Notes: generated by a model not told the origin, from the letters alone. Counted from the first letter of the stretch, positions 40,246 through 48,334 are shown. The stretch is DNA of 48,334 nucleotides from Chloroflexota bacterium (GCA_963170165.1 CAUJGQ010000017.1:1-48334), one strand, 5' to 3'. Numbers and translations: made by a program.

Positions 40246-43200
40246 CTACCAAGCGTCGATCATCGGGCGCTTCTTCTCAGCGCGGGGAGCCGGCGGGCGA
40301 ATGGAGCGCAGCAGGGACGCCAGCCAGCGACGCGAATCCGCGGGATCGATGGTGTCATCGATGCCGAAGCCGGTGGCATTGTTGATAGCTTTGCTCGCCT
40401 CGTACGCCCGCGCCACCCGCCGGTCGAACTCCGCTTTGCGCTCTGCTGGGTCGGTGATGCGCGTCAGCTCCTCACGGAAGCCGAGCTTGACCGAGCCCTC
40501 GATACCCATCCCCCAGAACTCGCCCGTGGGCCAGGAGACAGTGAAAGCGGGCACCTTGTATGACCCGCCGGCCATGGCGATTGCGCCCAATCCGTATGCC
40601 TTCCGCAGCACGATGGTGAAGAATGGGACAGAGAGATTGGCTCCAACCAGGAACATCCGGCTGGAGTGGCGTACCAGCGCCGTCTTCTCGATCTCCGGTC
40701 CAACCATGATGCCTGGAGTGTCGCACAGGTGCAGCAGCGGGATGTCAAAGGCATCACATAGCTGCATGAACCGAGCTGCCTTGTCGGCGCCATCGCTGTC
40801 AATCGCGCCACCCAGGTGGGTGGGGTTATTAGCGATGATGCCGATGGGGCGGCCTTCGATGCGGGCCAGCGCCGTCACCATCCCCGGGCCAAAGTCTCGC
40901 CGCAGCTCCATCACCGTCCCGGTATCGGCCAGCGTGCTGATCACGTCGCGCACCTGATAAACCCGCAGCCGGTTTTCCGGGATGATCACGCGCATCCGCC
41001 GCTGATCTTCGGCCTGCCAGGTGGTCAGCGGCCCCTGAAAGTACGACAGGTACTGTTTCGCGGCACGCACCGCTTCGGCCTCGTCCCGCACCAGCAGGTC
41101 CACCACACCATTTGGCAGTTGTACCTCCAGCGGGCCGATATCTTCAGGCGCAAACACCCCCAGTCCACCGCCCTCAATCATCGCCGGACCGCCCATGCCG
41201 ATATTGCTGCCCTCGGTGGCGATAATGACATCGCAGCACCCAAGCAGAGAGGCATTGCCAGCAAAGCAGCGGCCCGAGGTAATGCCGACCACCGGCACCA
41301 ACGCCGACAACTGGGCGAAGCGGGAGAAGGTGCGCTGGCCGCTGCCGACCGCGCCGCTGCTATCGTCTCCCGGCCGTCCGCCACCGCCCTCGGCAAACAG
41401 CACAAACGGCATCCGCCCCTGCTCGGCGATGTCGATGATGCGGTCGGTCTTGCGGTGGTTCTGGCCGCCCTGTGTCCCGGCAAAGACGGTGTAGTCATAC
41501 GCCATCACGGCGCAGCGGTTCGCTGGGTCCGGGAATTGCTGGCCATTAATGCTGCCGACGCCGGTGATGAGACCGTCGGCCGGGCTCTTGACGATCAACT
41601 CCTCCATCGTGCGGCGGCTGCGCTGGTTGGCCACCACTAACGGCCCGTATTCGACGAAGGTACCGGGATCGACCAGGTCATCGACGTTTTCCCGCACGGT
41701 GCGCTGGCCGGTCCGGCGGCGGCGGGCAACGGCCTCCGGCCGGGCAGCGTCGAGCGTGCGCTCGTGGCGGGCCAGCACCTCGGCCAGGTCCGGACGGATG
41801 GCGTCCAGGTCAACCTGCGCTTCGCCGCTGCCGGCCTCCACGCCGGTATCAATAGCCTCCAGGTACAACAGGGCGTGACCGGCCCACAGCGTGTCACCAG
41901 GGGCGACAGCCACGCGCAGAACGGTGCCGCCGCTGGAAGCGCGGATCTCGTGCTCCATCTTCATCGCTTCCATCACCGCCAGCAGCTGTCCGGTGCGCAC
42001 CTGCTCCCCGGGCCGCACTTCGACAGCGACGACCGTGCCCTGCAGCGGCGCGGCCACGACCAGCGCACCGTCTTGCGCGGTGGCTGCCGCGGATGGCGTG
42101 GACGTGCGGCGGGAGCTGGACTCGGCCTGCCCGTAGGCGAGCACCGCCAGCGGATCAACGGCGTCCACCTTGACCCCAGCCAGTGCCGTCGCCGGCGCCG
42201 CAGTGGCGGCCTGGTGAATCCCGGCCGGAAGCGCGTGCGCCAGCAGATCTCCGAGATGGTCATCGATGAAGCCGGTGGTGAGTTGCCCGGCGAGGAAGTC
42301 CGGGTGGGAGAGGATGGCATGCAGAAAGGGGACGTTGGTGGCGAGACCCTCGATGCCGAACTCGGCCAGGGCGCGACGAGCGCGGTCAGCAGCTTCGGCC
42401 AAACCCGGGCGGGAGCTGGTGGCGATCACCTTGGCCAGCAACGAGTCGTAGCGAGGAGAGGTGCGGTAGCCGGTGTAGCCAAAGGTGTCAACGCGCACCC
42501 CGGGGCCGGCTGGCGGGGCAAAGAGCGTGAGTGTGCCGCCGGCCGGTAGCGCGGCGCCGCTGGGCGTCATCGTCTCCATGTTGACGCGCGCCTGGATGGC
42601 ACAGCCGCGGGCCGCGGGAATCAGCTCCTGGGTCAGGCCCAGGGCCGCCAACGTACCACCAGCCGCCAGCTCGAGCTGAATCCGCGCCAGGTCCAGGCCC
42701 GTCACCTGCTCCGTGACGGTGTGCTCCACTTGCAGCCGCGGGTTGGCTTCGATGAAGTAGAAGGGTGCGTCATCGCCCAGCTGGGCGGCATCGACAAGGA
42801 ATTCGATGGTGCCGGCGTTGTCGAACCGGACGGCAGCGGCCAGGGTGGTGGCCGCCTGCAAGATGCGTTGACGCAATCCAGCGGGCAGCCCGGGAGCCGG
42901 GGCAACTTCAATCAGTTTCTGGTGGCGGCGCTGGAGGGTGCAGTCACGCTCTCCGAGGTGGGAGACAGCACCGGAGCCATCGCCGATGACTTGTACCTCG
43001 ACGTGGCGGGCAGCGCGGACGAGCTGCTCGGCGTACAGATCGCCGTTGCCGAACGCCGCCTGAGCCTCGGACCGGCAACGGGTGTACGCCTCGGCAATTT
43101 CCTCCTCCCGTGTGATGACACGCACGCCGCGGCCGCCGCCACCCGCTACCGCCTTGATGATCATCGCTTCACCGGCAGGCAGGGACCGAAAGAAGGCTTG

Positions 43201-43638
43201 CACGGCGTCTACTGTCGCCGGCCGGTCGAGCCCGGGGAGAACCGGCACGCCGGCCGCGGCAGCAGCGAGACGGGCACGCACCTTGTCGCCGAACAACTCC
43301 AGGATTTCAGGGCGGGGCCCGACAAAGGTAACACCATGCTCCTGGCACATACGGGCAAAGGCGGCACTCTCTGAGAGGAAGCCGTACCCGGGGTGGATGG
43401 CATCGCAACCCTGTGACTGGGCGGCGCGGACGATCTGACCGCCGTCCAGATACGCTGCCGGGCCGGCGCCGGTGAGGGGATGCGCCGCCACCGCCTGACG
43501 TACTGGGAGCGCTTCGGCGTCATCCTCGGCATACACGGCTACACCACGGGCGCCGTACTCGGATACTGCGCGCAACAGCCGCACCGCAATCTCGCCGCGA
43601 TTCGCAACCAGCACCGACCGCAACCCGCTCCCCATCAT
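40246..43638 (-). CDS. Single-chain biotin-dependent acyl-CoA carboxylase (LCC-like)
   Basis: A 1130-residue multidomain enzyme; ATG 43638 follows GAGGG. Residues 1-450 are biotin carboxylase (V-A-N-R-G-E-I-A-V-R, ATP-grasp G-G-G-G-R-G, E-x-N-P-R-L-Q-V-E-H); a BT-type linker follows; the BCCP domain holds biotinyl Lys560 in E-A-M-K-M-E; residues about 650-1130 are carboxyltransferase beta/alpha (R-x-R-R-T-G-Q-R...; G-G-G-x-G-V-F; D-T-P-G-I-M-V-G). This BC-BCCP-CT order on one chain matches long-chain acyl-CoA carboxylases of actinobacteria, which take several acyl-CoA sizes. It would make malonyl- or methylmalonyl-type products. Substrate range cannot be read. Confidence 0.88.
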   Translation of the reverse strand: MMGSGLRSVLVANRGEIAVRLLRAVSEYGARGVAVYAEDDAEALPVRQAVAAHPLTGAGPAAYLDGGQIVRAAQSQGCDAIHPGYGFLSESAAFARMCQEHGVTFVGPRPEILELFGDKVRARLAAAAAGVPVLPGLDRPATVDAVQAFFRSLPAGEAMIIKAVAGGGGRGVRVITREEEIAEAYTRCRSEAQAAFGNGDLYAEQLVRAARHVEVQVIGDGSGAVSHLGERDCTLQRRHQKLIEVAPAPGLPAGLRQRILQAATTLAAAVRFDNAGTIEFLVDAAQLGDDAPFYFIEANPRLQVEHTVTEQVTGLDLARIQLELAAGGTLAALGLTQELIPAARGCAIQARVNMETMTPSGAALPAGGTLTLFAPPAGPGVRVDTFGYTGYRTSPRYDSLLAKVIATSSRPGLAEAADRARRALAEFGIEGLATNVPFLHAILSHPDFLAGQLTTGFIDDHLGDLLAHALPAGIHQAATAAPATALAGVKVDAVDPLAVLAYGQAESSSRRTSTPSAAATAQDGALVVAAPLQGTVVAVEVRPGEQVRTGQLLAVMEAMKMEHEIRASSGGTVLRVAVAPGDTLWAGHALLYLEAIDTGVEAGSGEAQVDLDAIRPDLAEVLARHERTLDAARPEAVARRRRTGQRTVRENVDDLVDPGTFVEYGPLVVANQRSRRTMEELIVKSPADGLITGVGSINGQQFPDPANRCAVMAYDYTVFAGTQGGQNHRKTDRIIDIAEQGRMPFVLFAEGGGGRPGDDSSGAVGSGQRTFSRFAQLSALVPVVGITSGRCFAGNASLLGCCDVIIATEGSNIGMGGPAMIEGGGLGVFAPEDIGPLEVQLPNGVVDLLVRDEAEAVRAAKQYLSYFQGPLTTWQAEDQRRMRVIIPENRLRVYQVRDVISTLADTGTVMELRRDFGPGMVTALARIEGRPIGIIANNPTHLGGAIDSDGADKAARFMQLCDAFDIPLLHLCDTPGIMVGPEIEKTALVRHSSRMFLVGANLSVPFFTIVLRKAYGLGAIAMAGGSYKVPAFTVSWPTGEFWGMGIEGSVKLGFREELTRITDPAERKAEFDRRVARAYEASKAINNATGFGIDDTIDPADSRRWLASLLRSIRPPAPRAEKKRPMIDAW

Positions 43639-43907
43639 CACCCTCACGTGCTCAGGTTCGCTGGCCAGTCTAACAGACAGCAGAAACCGGCACCTCGCAC
43701 CACCGGTGTCGCTCAAACGCGCCCGCGGTCAGGGCGCATACCATCAGAGCCTGCAGTGCGAGGCTCAATAGCCTCCTCCCCTCCACTCGTTTCAGGCTTC
43801 CCGGTTGAGATACGAGGATCCCCTATTGGACGCAATGTCATGACGTCGATGCTTTTCTGGGTGACAGTCAACGGGCGGCTGCCGGGCAGCCAGATGGGTG
43901 AAAGGCC

Positions 43908-44754
43908 GTGCGACGAGTAGGGCGGATTGGCCTGCGTTGGAAGCTGCTAGGGGCAATATCGGCGGTGCTAGTGATGATGGGTGGTGTGGCACTGTTTGCT
44001 CTACTTAAGCTGCGCGCCACCGCCGGCGCCATGGCCGCGCTCAATGATGTAGAGGCGGCAGCGGTGGCGACCACGTTGCTGGCACAGGAAGACCTGGTAA
44101 CCATGCAGCGCGCCCTGCGCCAGGGGCTGCTGGCCGGCACCCAGAGCGATGACTGAAGGCACAGCTACCGTGCGGCGGAGCAGGATGTCGCCCGCCACCT
44201 GGAGGAGCTGCAGCCGCTGTTGTACCTACCGGCGGGGCAAGCCAAGCTCGCGGTAGTGCCAGCGGCCTACACGGGCTGGGGGCCTACCCGAGCGCGCGTG
44301 TACGAACTGGCGACCGCCGGCGACAGCGCCGCCGGGATCGCGTTGCTGCTCAGCGACCAGAACCAGCAGGCGGTCTCGGCGCTCAACGCCGGTATCGACG
44401 AGCTGGTCGCGCTTAAGACGGCCCGCCAGGCGGAGGTCGTCAGGGAGGAGCGCAGCAGCGTAGCGACAGCGCAGCGGACCGTGGCGGTAGCCATGGTTTT
44501 CGCATCTGCGGCCTGTCTTGCGTTGGCATTGGCCATCAGCCGCGCCATCACCCGCGCTGTCCAGGAGGTGCAGCGGGTGCTGACCTCGCTGGCAGAGCAC
44601 TGCACGGCCGGTATGGAGCGGGCGCTCGACGCAATGGCACACCACGACCTCGGCGTAGAGGTGATACCCGTCACCCAGCCTATCGCCCGCTATAGCGGAG
44701 ATGAGATTGGCCGGACGGCGGCCGATCGGCGCGCCGGTCGTGCATCTGCCACGC
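43908..44754 (+). pseudogene. Decayed membrane sensor/chemoreceptor (4HB-HAMP remnant)
   Basis: One frame runs from GTG 43908 with an N-terminal membrane segment ('LLGAISAVLVMMGGVALFALLKL'), a helical periplasmic stretch, a second membrane segment (about 44470-44540) and a HAMP-like region ending 'YSGDEIGRTAAD'. A TGA at 44154-44156 interrupts it in frame, with the same frame continuing directly after. The product stops being sensor-like near 44730, where the frame enters the antisense of hicB, so the methyl-accepting or kinase part is missing. Both a stop and a truncation mean a pseudogene; the junction may mark insertion of the HicAB/integrase patch. Confidence 0.75.
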
Positions 44755-44997
44755 TCAACCCACCTCCACCAGAGCCAGCGCCGGCACGGTCAACACCGGC
44801 GCGCCGGCGTCGTCATCGGGGATGGGCTGGCCACGGGCCGCCAATTCTTCCAGCCACAGGCCAATCACGTCGCGAGCGTTCTCCAACGCCTCCGCAACCG
44901 TCTCACCCTGCGTCACGCAGCCGGGCAGCGCCGGCACCCGCACCACATAGCCCCCTTCCTCAGCATCCGGCTCCAGCACCACCGTGTATCGTCGCAT
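44755..44997 (-). CDS. hicB: HicB-family antitoxin
   Basis: An 80-residue HicB. The N-terminal partial RNase H-like fold is typical: R-Y-T-V-V-L-E-P-D-A-E-E-G-G-Y-V-V-R-V-P-A-L-P-G-C-V-T-Q-G family pattern, followed by T-V-A-E-A-L-E-N-A-R-D-V-I. There is no DNA-binding C-terminal domain, so it is a short antitoxin. GGGAGG precedes ATG by 7. It lies 17 bp after hicA, the usual order. It should neutralise the HicA RNase. Confidence 0.85.
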   Translation of the reverse strand: MRRYTVVLEPDAEEGGYVVRVPALPGCVTQGETVAEALENARDVIGLWLEELAARGQPIPDDDAGAPVLTVPALALVEVG

Positions 44998-45014
44998 GGC
45001 ATCCGCCTCCCTGC

Positions 45015-45209
45015 TCACCGCAGCGCCCGCAGTTCTGCCGCCGTCAGTCCTGCCTGCTCGACAATCGCTGCCAGCGTCCCCGGCTTGATCACCACACCGG
45101 CATGTCGGGGCACGGCGACGATGCCCGGCTTGGTGGCGTGCCCCAACAGGGTATGCCGCCGGCCCTCGCACGTGACGAACCAGCCATCCCGCGCTAGCGC
45201 CCGCCGCAA
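45015..45209 (-). CDS. hicA: HicA-family toxin (mRNA interferase)
   Basis: A dsRBD-like HicA of about 64-73 residues. The double-stranded RNA-binding fold is seen as A-R-D-G-W-F-V...G-R-R-H-T-L-L with the catalytic His, then V-A-V-P-R-H-A-G, K-P-G-T-L-A-A-I-V and Q-A-G-L-T. Canonical G-S-H is G-R-R-H here. The start codon is unclear: TTG 45209 omits the first helix residues, while the frame reads back without ATG/GTG into the end of the integrase gene; CTG within 'PPLTAAEL' behind GAGGGG is another option. HicA cleaves mRNA. It is likely coupled to the integrase gene. Confidence 0.8.
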   Translation of the reverse strand: MRRALARDGWFVTCEGRRHTLLGHATKPGIVAVPRHAGVVIKPGTLAAIVEQAGLTAAELRALR

Positions 45210-45220
45210 TTCAGCGGCCG

Positions 45221-46219
45221 TCAGCGGCGGTAGCCCCTCAAAAACAGCCGGTCTCCAGGGGACAGCTTCTCGTGCGCCGCCAACGCCCGCTCGGCTGCGG
45301 CAGAGGCGCCGTAGCGTTGCAGCATCGTGCGCGAGCGCCAGCCCGCGAGATGCATCAGGTCGCCTTCACTGCCCCCCAGTGCTATCCACTGATGCGCGAA
45401 GGTGTGGCGCAGCTGGTGCGGATGAATCTTGCCCAACCCGGCCGCCTCCCCCCGCCGGCTGATCATCTGGGCGATGCCGAAGTCCGTGAACCGCCCCTTC
45501 TGCCCTATCCACAGCCAAGGCTCACCGGCATGGCGGGAGCGGTCACGGGCCCGCAGGTAGCGGTCCAGGGCCCGTACCGTCTTGGCGCCGATGCGCAGCG
45601 TGCGGGCGCGGCCGCCCTTGCCCAGCACCTGCAATAGGTCGCACTCCAGATCGAGATCACTGCGGCCAGCGTCGGACGGGTGATAGCGCAGACCCGCCAC
45701 CTCGGCGCGGCGGGCGCCGGTGTCGATCATCACCCGGATGATCGCGTCGTCGCGCAGATCCTCCAAGCCGCGGCCTGTGGCATCCGCGGCGGGCATCCGC
45801 GATGAACAGGTGGCCAGCAGCTTCTTGAGTTGGTCATCGGTCAGCACTGGCACCGGCTGCTCGACCACCTTCGGTGGCGCAATCGCCGCCATCGGCGAGG
45901 TCTTCACCTCGCCGTTGGACAGCGCCCACTTCCAGAACGCACGCAGACCGGCGTGGCGATTGGCCGCCGTTGCCGGCGTATGGCGCGCCAGCAACTCAGC
46001 GATGAACGCCTCGATATGCTCCCGCCTGATGCGGCGCAGCTCCTGCGGCAGATCCCGTGCCGCGAGGAAGGCGAAGAACTGGTCGCAGGCTTCGGTCTAG
46101 GACTGGATGGTACGGGGAGAGCGGTTGCCGGCGCGAAGGGCGCGAAGGAAGCTGGTAACGGCTCGATGGCGCGGTGGTGGGGAAGCCGGTACGATAACGG
46201 CATGATCGGGCTGGCGCAC
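45221..46219 (-). pseudogene. Tyrosine recombinase/integrase interrupted by an amber codon
   Basis: The frame from a possible GTG 46219 to the stop at 45221 encodes a XerC/D-like integrase of about 332 residues, but a TAG at 46097-46099 splits it. The residues around are R-S-P-R-T-I-Q-S[12 protein letters not shown], where Tyr or similar is expected. The core-binding domain follows ([24 protein letters not shown]). The catalytic set is intact: R in T-G-A-R-R-A-E, K in G-K-G-G-R-A-R, H-x-x-R in H-P-H-Q-L-R-H, W in A-G-W, Y in Q-R-Y-G. Translation from TTG 45994 would yield only the catalytic part. Confidence 0.8.
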
Positions 46220-46351
46220 GGTACACGCCACCTCAAACTGAGGGCGGCAAATCCGTTCAATTATTTGCTGTGCGAGCGCGGTGCGACCAGCCGGATCCGG
46301 TCAACTGTCCAGTAAGGTGCTCTGTCTAGATTCAGAGAGAGCGCGCAGCCC

Positions 46352-46425
46352 GCCCCGGTAGCTCAGTGGAACAGAGCATCTGACTTCGGATCAGAGGGTC
46401 GGGGGTTCGAATCCCTCCCGGGGTG
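46352..46425 (+). tRNA. tRNA-Arg (anticodon TCG)
   Basis: Complete cloverleaf: acceptor GCCCCGG/CCGGGGT (one G-T), D stem GCTC/GAGC, anticodon stem TCTGA/TCAGA with loop CTTCGGA (anticodon TCG), T stem GGGGG/CCCTC with loop TTCGAAT, discriminator G. The bases after it are CCCCA, so CCA is not in register. Confidence 0.95.
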
Positions 46426-46441
46426 CCCCAGTTTTGAATCT

Positions 46442-46469
46442 GAGAACTGCCCCACGAAGGGCGGTTTTC
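46442..46469 (+). terminator. Hairpin after tRNA-Arg
   Basis: GAGAACTGCCC (46442-46452) pairs with GGGCGGTTTTC (46459-46469), 11 bp with two G-T pairs and a 6-base loop, 17 bases past the tRNA. It is alignable to the hairpin after tRNA-Gly, including the trailing GGCGTT. Between here and 46685 nothing else is supported. Confidence 0.65.
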
Positions 46470-46685
46470 GGCGTTCTCGGGCGTGCTACGGCACGGTCCC
46501 GCTTCCCCAAACGACACCCCGATGATGCGTCCGTGAGCATCGTGGTCAGTTGATCTGCCGTGTCGCGGGCAGTCCGAAGAACGATGGCGAAGTGGTGCGG
46601 CGCCGCCGCGCCCGGCAGACACTCCGCCATCGTTAGGGGAGCGGCATGATCGCTACGGCACGCGGATGCGCCGGCGCGCTGACCG

Positions 46686-47591
46686 CTACTGGCCCGCGCC
46701 GGCCAACGGCCGCTCGGCCGGGGCGGTAGCGCTAGCACCGCGGAAGTCGCGGAAGGGACCATCACGCCACTCCAACGCGGCCTTCAGCCCGTCCTGGGCC
46801 AGCCGCCGCCGCCACTCGTCCGCTGCTGGGCGGTGCTTACTCATCGCTTCGACATCGGTGCCAGACATCAGCCCGTTGCGGATACCCATCGCTTCGTATT
46901 GGCGGTTCACGGACCGCTTGGAGTACATCAGCATGTCGTTGTCGATGTGGCCCATGCGCCGGGCGAAGCGTTCGGTGAACTCGGCCAGGTTCGCGGCCGG
47001 GACGGCATACGTCGCCCAGCCGAGGGCGGCCATGTCCTTACCCGAGAACGAGTCGCCGGCGTAAGCGAACTCGCGCGCCTTCGTCATGGGCATGTGCCAC
47101 GGCGCCCACATGATGTCCATCGTGCCCATGGCGCGCACCGGCGGATAGCCGACCTGCGCGTCCTCAGCCACGATGCGGAAGTCGCAGAAGGAAGCCAGTT
47201 CCGTGCCTCCCGCCAGGCAGTAGCCCTGAATCTGCGCCACCACCGGCTTGGACAGCTCCCAAATCAGCCAGTTACCCAACAGGACGTGGCGCGACCAGTC
47301 GTAATGAGCCGGGTGCGTCGTACCAGTGTCCGGCAGTCCGGAGCGGGGATGGACGAACGGCGATCCCTGGCTGGCATTGCGAGAGGGGGTGAGGTCGTAG
47401 CCGGCGCTGAAGGCGCGGCCGGCTGAGCGCAGGACGATGACGCCGACGGAACGATCAGCCTCGGCCTCCTTGAGCGCATGAAACACTTCACCGCGCAGCT
47501 CGTTGGACAGCGCGTTGAGCTTCTCGGGCCGGTTCAGGGTAATGAACGCCAGCCGGTCGCTGGTTTCGTACAGGATGTTGTCGTAGGCCAC
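46686..47591 (-). CDS. Enoyl-CoA hydratase/isomerase-family protein
   Basis: A 301-residue crotonase-fold enzyme. GTG 47591 follows AGGAGG at 6-7 bases; upstream in-frame starts are less likely. The oxyanion-hole segments are F-S-A-G-Y-D-L and Q-G-Y-C-L-A-G-G-T-E-L-A-S-F-C-D; the first acidic position is the Glu in G-G-T-E-L; the second canonical Glu is replaced by G-Y-P-P-V. An insert of about 35 residues (Q-G-S-P-F-V-H...) follows the first loop. It acts on a CoA thioester; the exact reaction is not evident. It is divergent from the next gene. Confidence 0.85.
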   Translation of the reverse strand: MAYDNILYETSDRLAFITLNRPEKLNALSNELRGEVFHALKEAEADRSVGVIVLRSAGRAFSAGYDLTPSRNASQGSPFVHPRSGLPDTGTTHPAHYDWSRHVLLGNWLIWELSKPVVAQIQGYCLAGGTELASFCDFRIVAEDAQVGYPPVRAMGTMDIMWAPWHMPMTKAREFAYAGDSFSGKDMAALGWATYAVPAANLAEFTERFARRMGHIDNDMLMYSKRSVNRQYEAMGIRNGLMSGTDVEAMSKHRPAADEWRRRLAQDGLKAALEWRDGPFRDFRGASATAPAERPLAGAGQ

Positions 47592-47758
47592 CGCGGTCCT
47601 CCTGCAGGTCGTTGTCGCGTAGACCATACCGCAGCGCGGCGCTGCCCGACAGCCGCCTGCGCGCATTGCCCGGCAACCGCGCCATCAGACACCGGACAGA
47701 CAACCCTGGAGTGAACGGGTAGCGTACGGGTCAGCATGATGGAGAGGAGGACCCGACC

Positions 47759-48268
47759 ATGGCAATGCTGCATGAGCGACTGCCGCAGGAGACGGCGGCC
47801 GCCCTCCGTCAGCGAGCGGGGGTCGCCGAGATGCTGGTGCTGCCGGCTGACACTCCACGTCCGGCCAGCGCCCGAGCCGCAAACGCGGCGTACCATGCCC
47901 GCCAGCGGGCACTGGGAGCCGCCGAGATGGAGGCGCTGTTGCAGGCGGCTGGGTTTAGGCCACCGCTGGCACCGGCCGATCTGACGTCGGTGCTGATCTC
48001 GGCCGTAGAGTTGTTCCTGCGCGCCGATGGCATCGAGGCGGAAGCCACGGTGGAGAATGGCGCGGTAGCTGTGCGCGTACTGCGCTGCCCGGTGTACGAC
48101 AGATTCGCCGACCCGACCTGGCACGGCGTTACGGCTTGCGGCTGTTTTGCCCGCCGGCAAGGCTGGTACGACGCGCTCGAGACGCCGGTGAGCGAGTCGC
48201 TGCTGCTCAATCGCAAGTGGGATGATCCCATCTGTCACGCCGAAATCCGGGTGCAGATGGATGGCTAA
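47759..48268 (+). CDS. Unknown protein with four C-terminal cysteines
   Basis: A 169-residue protein, ATG 47759 behind GGAGAGGAGG. No family was recognised with confidence. Helical N-terminal half (1-90), then strands and Cys110 (in V-L-R-C-P-V-Y-D), Cys127, Cys129 (A-C-G-C-F) and Cys159 (D-P-I-C-H). C-P-x-Y-D plus later C and H resembles V4R-like or L-2-amino-thiazoline-4-carboxylate hydrolase-type ligand/metal sites. Function unknown. It is divergent from the enoyl-CoA hydratase-family gene 167 bp away. Confidence 0.6.
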   Translation: MAMLHERLPQETAAALRQRAGVAEMLVLPADTPRPASARAANAAYHARQRALGAAEMEALLQAAGFRPPLAPADLTSVLISAVELFLRADGIEAEATVENGAVAVRVLRCPVYDRFADPTWHGVTACGCFARRQGWYDALETPVSESLLLNRKWDDPICHAEIRVQMDG

Positions 48269-48334
48269 CAGGCAAGCTGCGCTGGTCGCTCGTTCCCGTC
48301 CGTCACCAGGTGCGGCGCCGGTGGGCGGGCCTCG

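Noticed and set aside
39749-40957. 402-residue plus-strand open frame
   Set aside because: Antisense to the SCO1664-type and carboxylase genes, without motifs or a ribosome site.
43834-43848. Short palindrome GTCATGAC upstream of the sensor pseudogene
   Set aside because: Eight bases, expected by chance, with no supporting promoter.
43639-46351. CRISPR array or paired att repeats around the accessory patch
   Set aside because: No regularly spaced repeats or matching tRNA-end repeat was seen by eye.
46332-46765. Minus-strand frames ending E-G-F-E-P-P-T-L over tRNA-Arg
   Set aside because: Same tRNA antisense artefact; the remainder has no family features.

Overview
This is a high-GC, gene-dense bacterial chromosomal segment. 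A menaquinol/cytochrome c-type aerobic respiratory cluster (caa3 oxidase with a CtaA-CtaB fusion and CtaG), nickel superoxide dismutase with its SodX protease, an SCO1664-type protein, a molybdenum hydroxylase gene set (coxG-coxS-coxM) and a single-chain acyl-CoA carboxylase together suggest an aerobic member of Chloroflexota (Thermomicrobia-like) or a neighbouring actinobacterial-type lineage. This assignment is inference: there is no rRNA or other phylogenetic marker in the window.

Layout. 1-2.4 kb: end of a MaoC-type hotdog gene, a ribokinase-family kinase and a small transaldolase in one operon. 2.4-5.9 kb: MarR regulator, zinc alcohol dehydrogenase, and an AtzG-like small subunit followed by an amidase. 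5.9-6.7 kb (minus): a 78-residue protein ending in Ala-Gly-Gly followed by a protein with a possible E2-like cysteine motif, the most intriguing pair here. 6.9-9.6 kb: base-excision glycosylase, RmlD-type reductase, and pyrE behind a long leader. 9.6-13.1 kb: a PstS-like/CapA lipoprotein, another lipoprotein and an ArsA-like ATPase. 13.2-16.7 kb: citrate synthase and an RDD/membrane/GYD operon. 16.7-17.9 kb: divergent sodN and sodX, then tRNA-Gly. 18-21.6 kb (minus): peptide-type ABC permeases and binding protein with no ATPase gene. 21.7-22.7 kb: inositol-monophosphatase-family enzyme.

22.7-32.3 kb: the respiratory cluster. Reading leftward it is ctaC (with fused cytochrome c), ctaD, ctaE, ctaF, ctaG, a membrane-anchored double cupredoxin, sco and a small membrane protein; reading rightward from the shared 480-bp divergent region is the ctaA-ctaB fusion that would make heme O/A for the oxidase. 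CtaG, Sco and perhaps the cupredoxin protein would serve copper insertion.

32.3-38.5 kb: class III aminotransferase, CoaE, an orphan winged-helix regulator with a degenerate receiver, a formyltransferase of the formyl-THF hydrolase type, then coxG-coxS-coxM without a large subunit, and tRNA-His. 38.5-43.6 kb (minus): an SCO1664-family kinase-fold protein with an unknown partner, and a 1130-residue biotin-dependent acyl-CoA carboxylase.

43.9-46.4 kb is the accessory patch: a decayed membrane sensor, a HicA-HicB toxin-antitoxin pair and a tyrosine integrase interrupted by an amber codon, next to tRNA-Arg. 46.7-48.3 kb: an enoyl-CoA hydratase-family enzyme and an unknown protein with conserved-looking cysteines. 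No CRISPR array, rRNA or intact transposase was seen.
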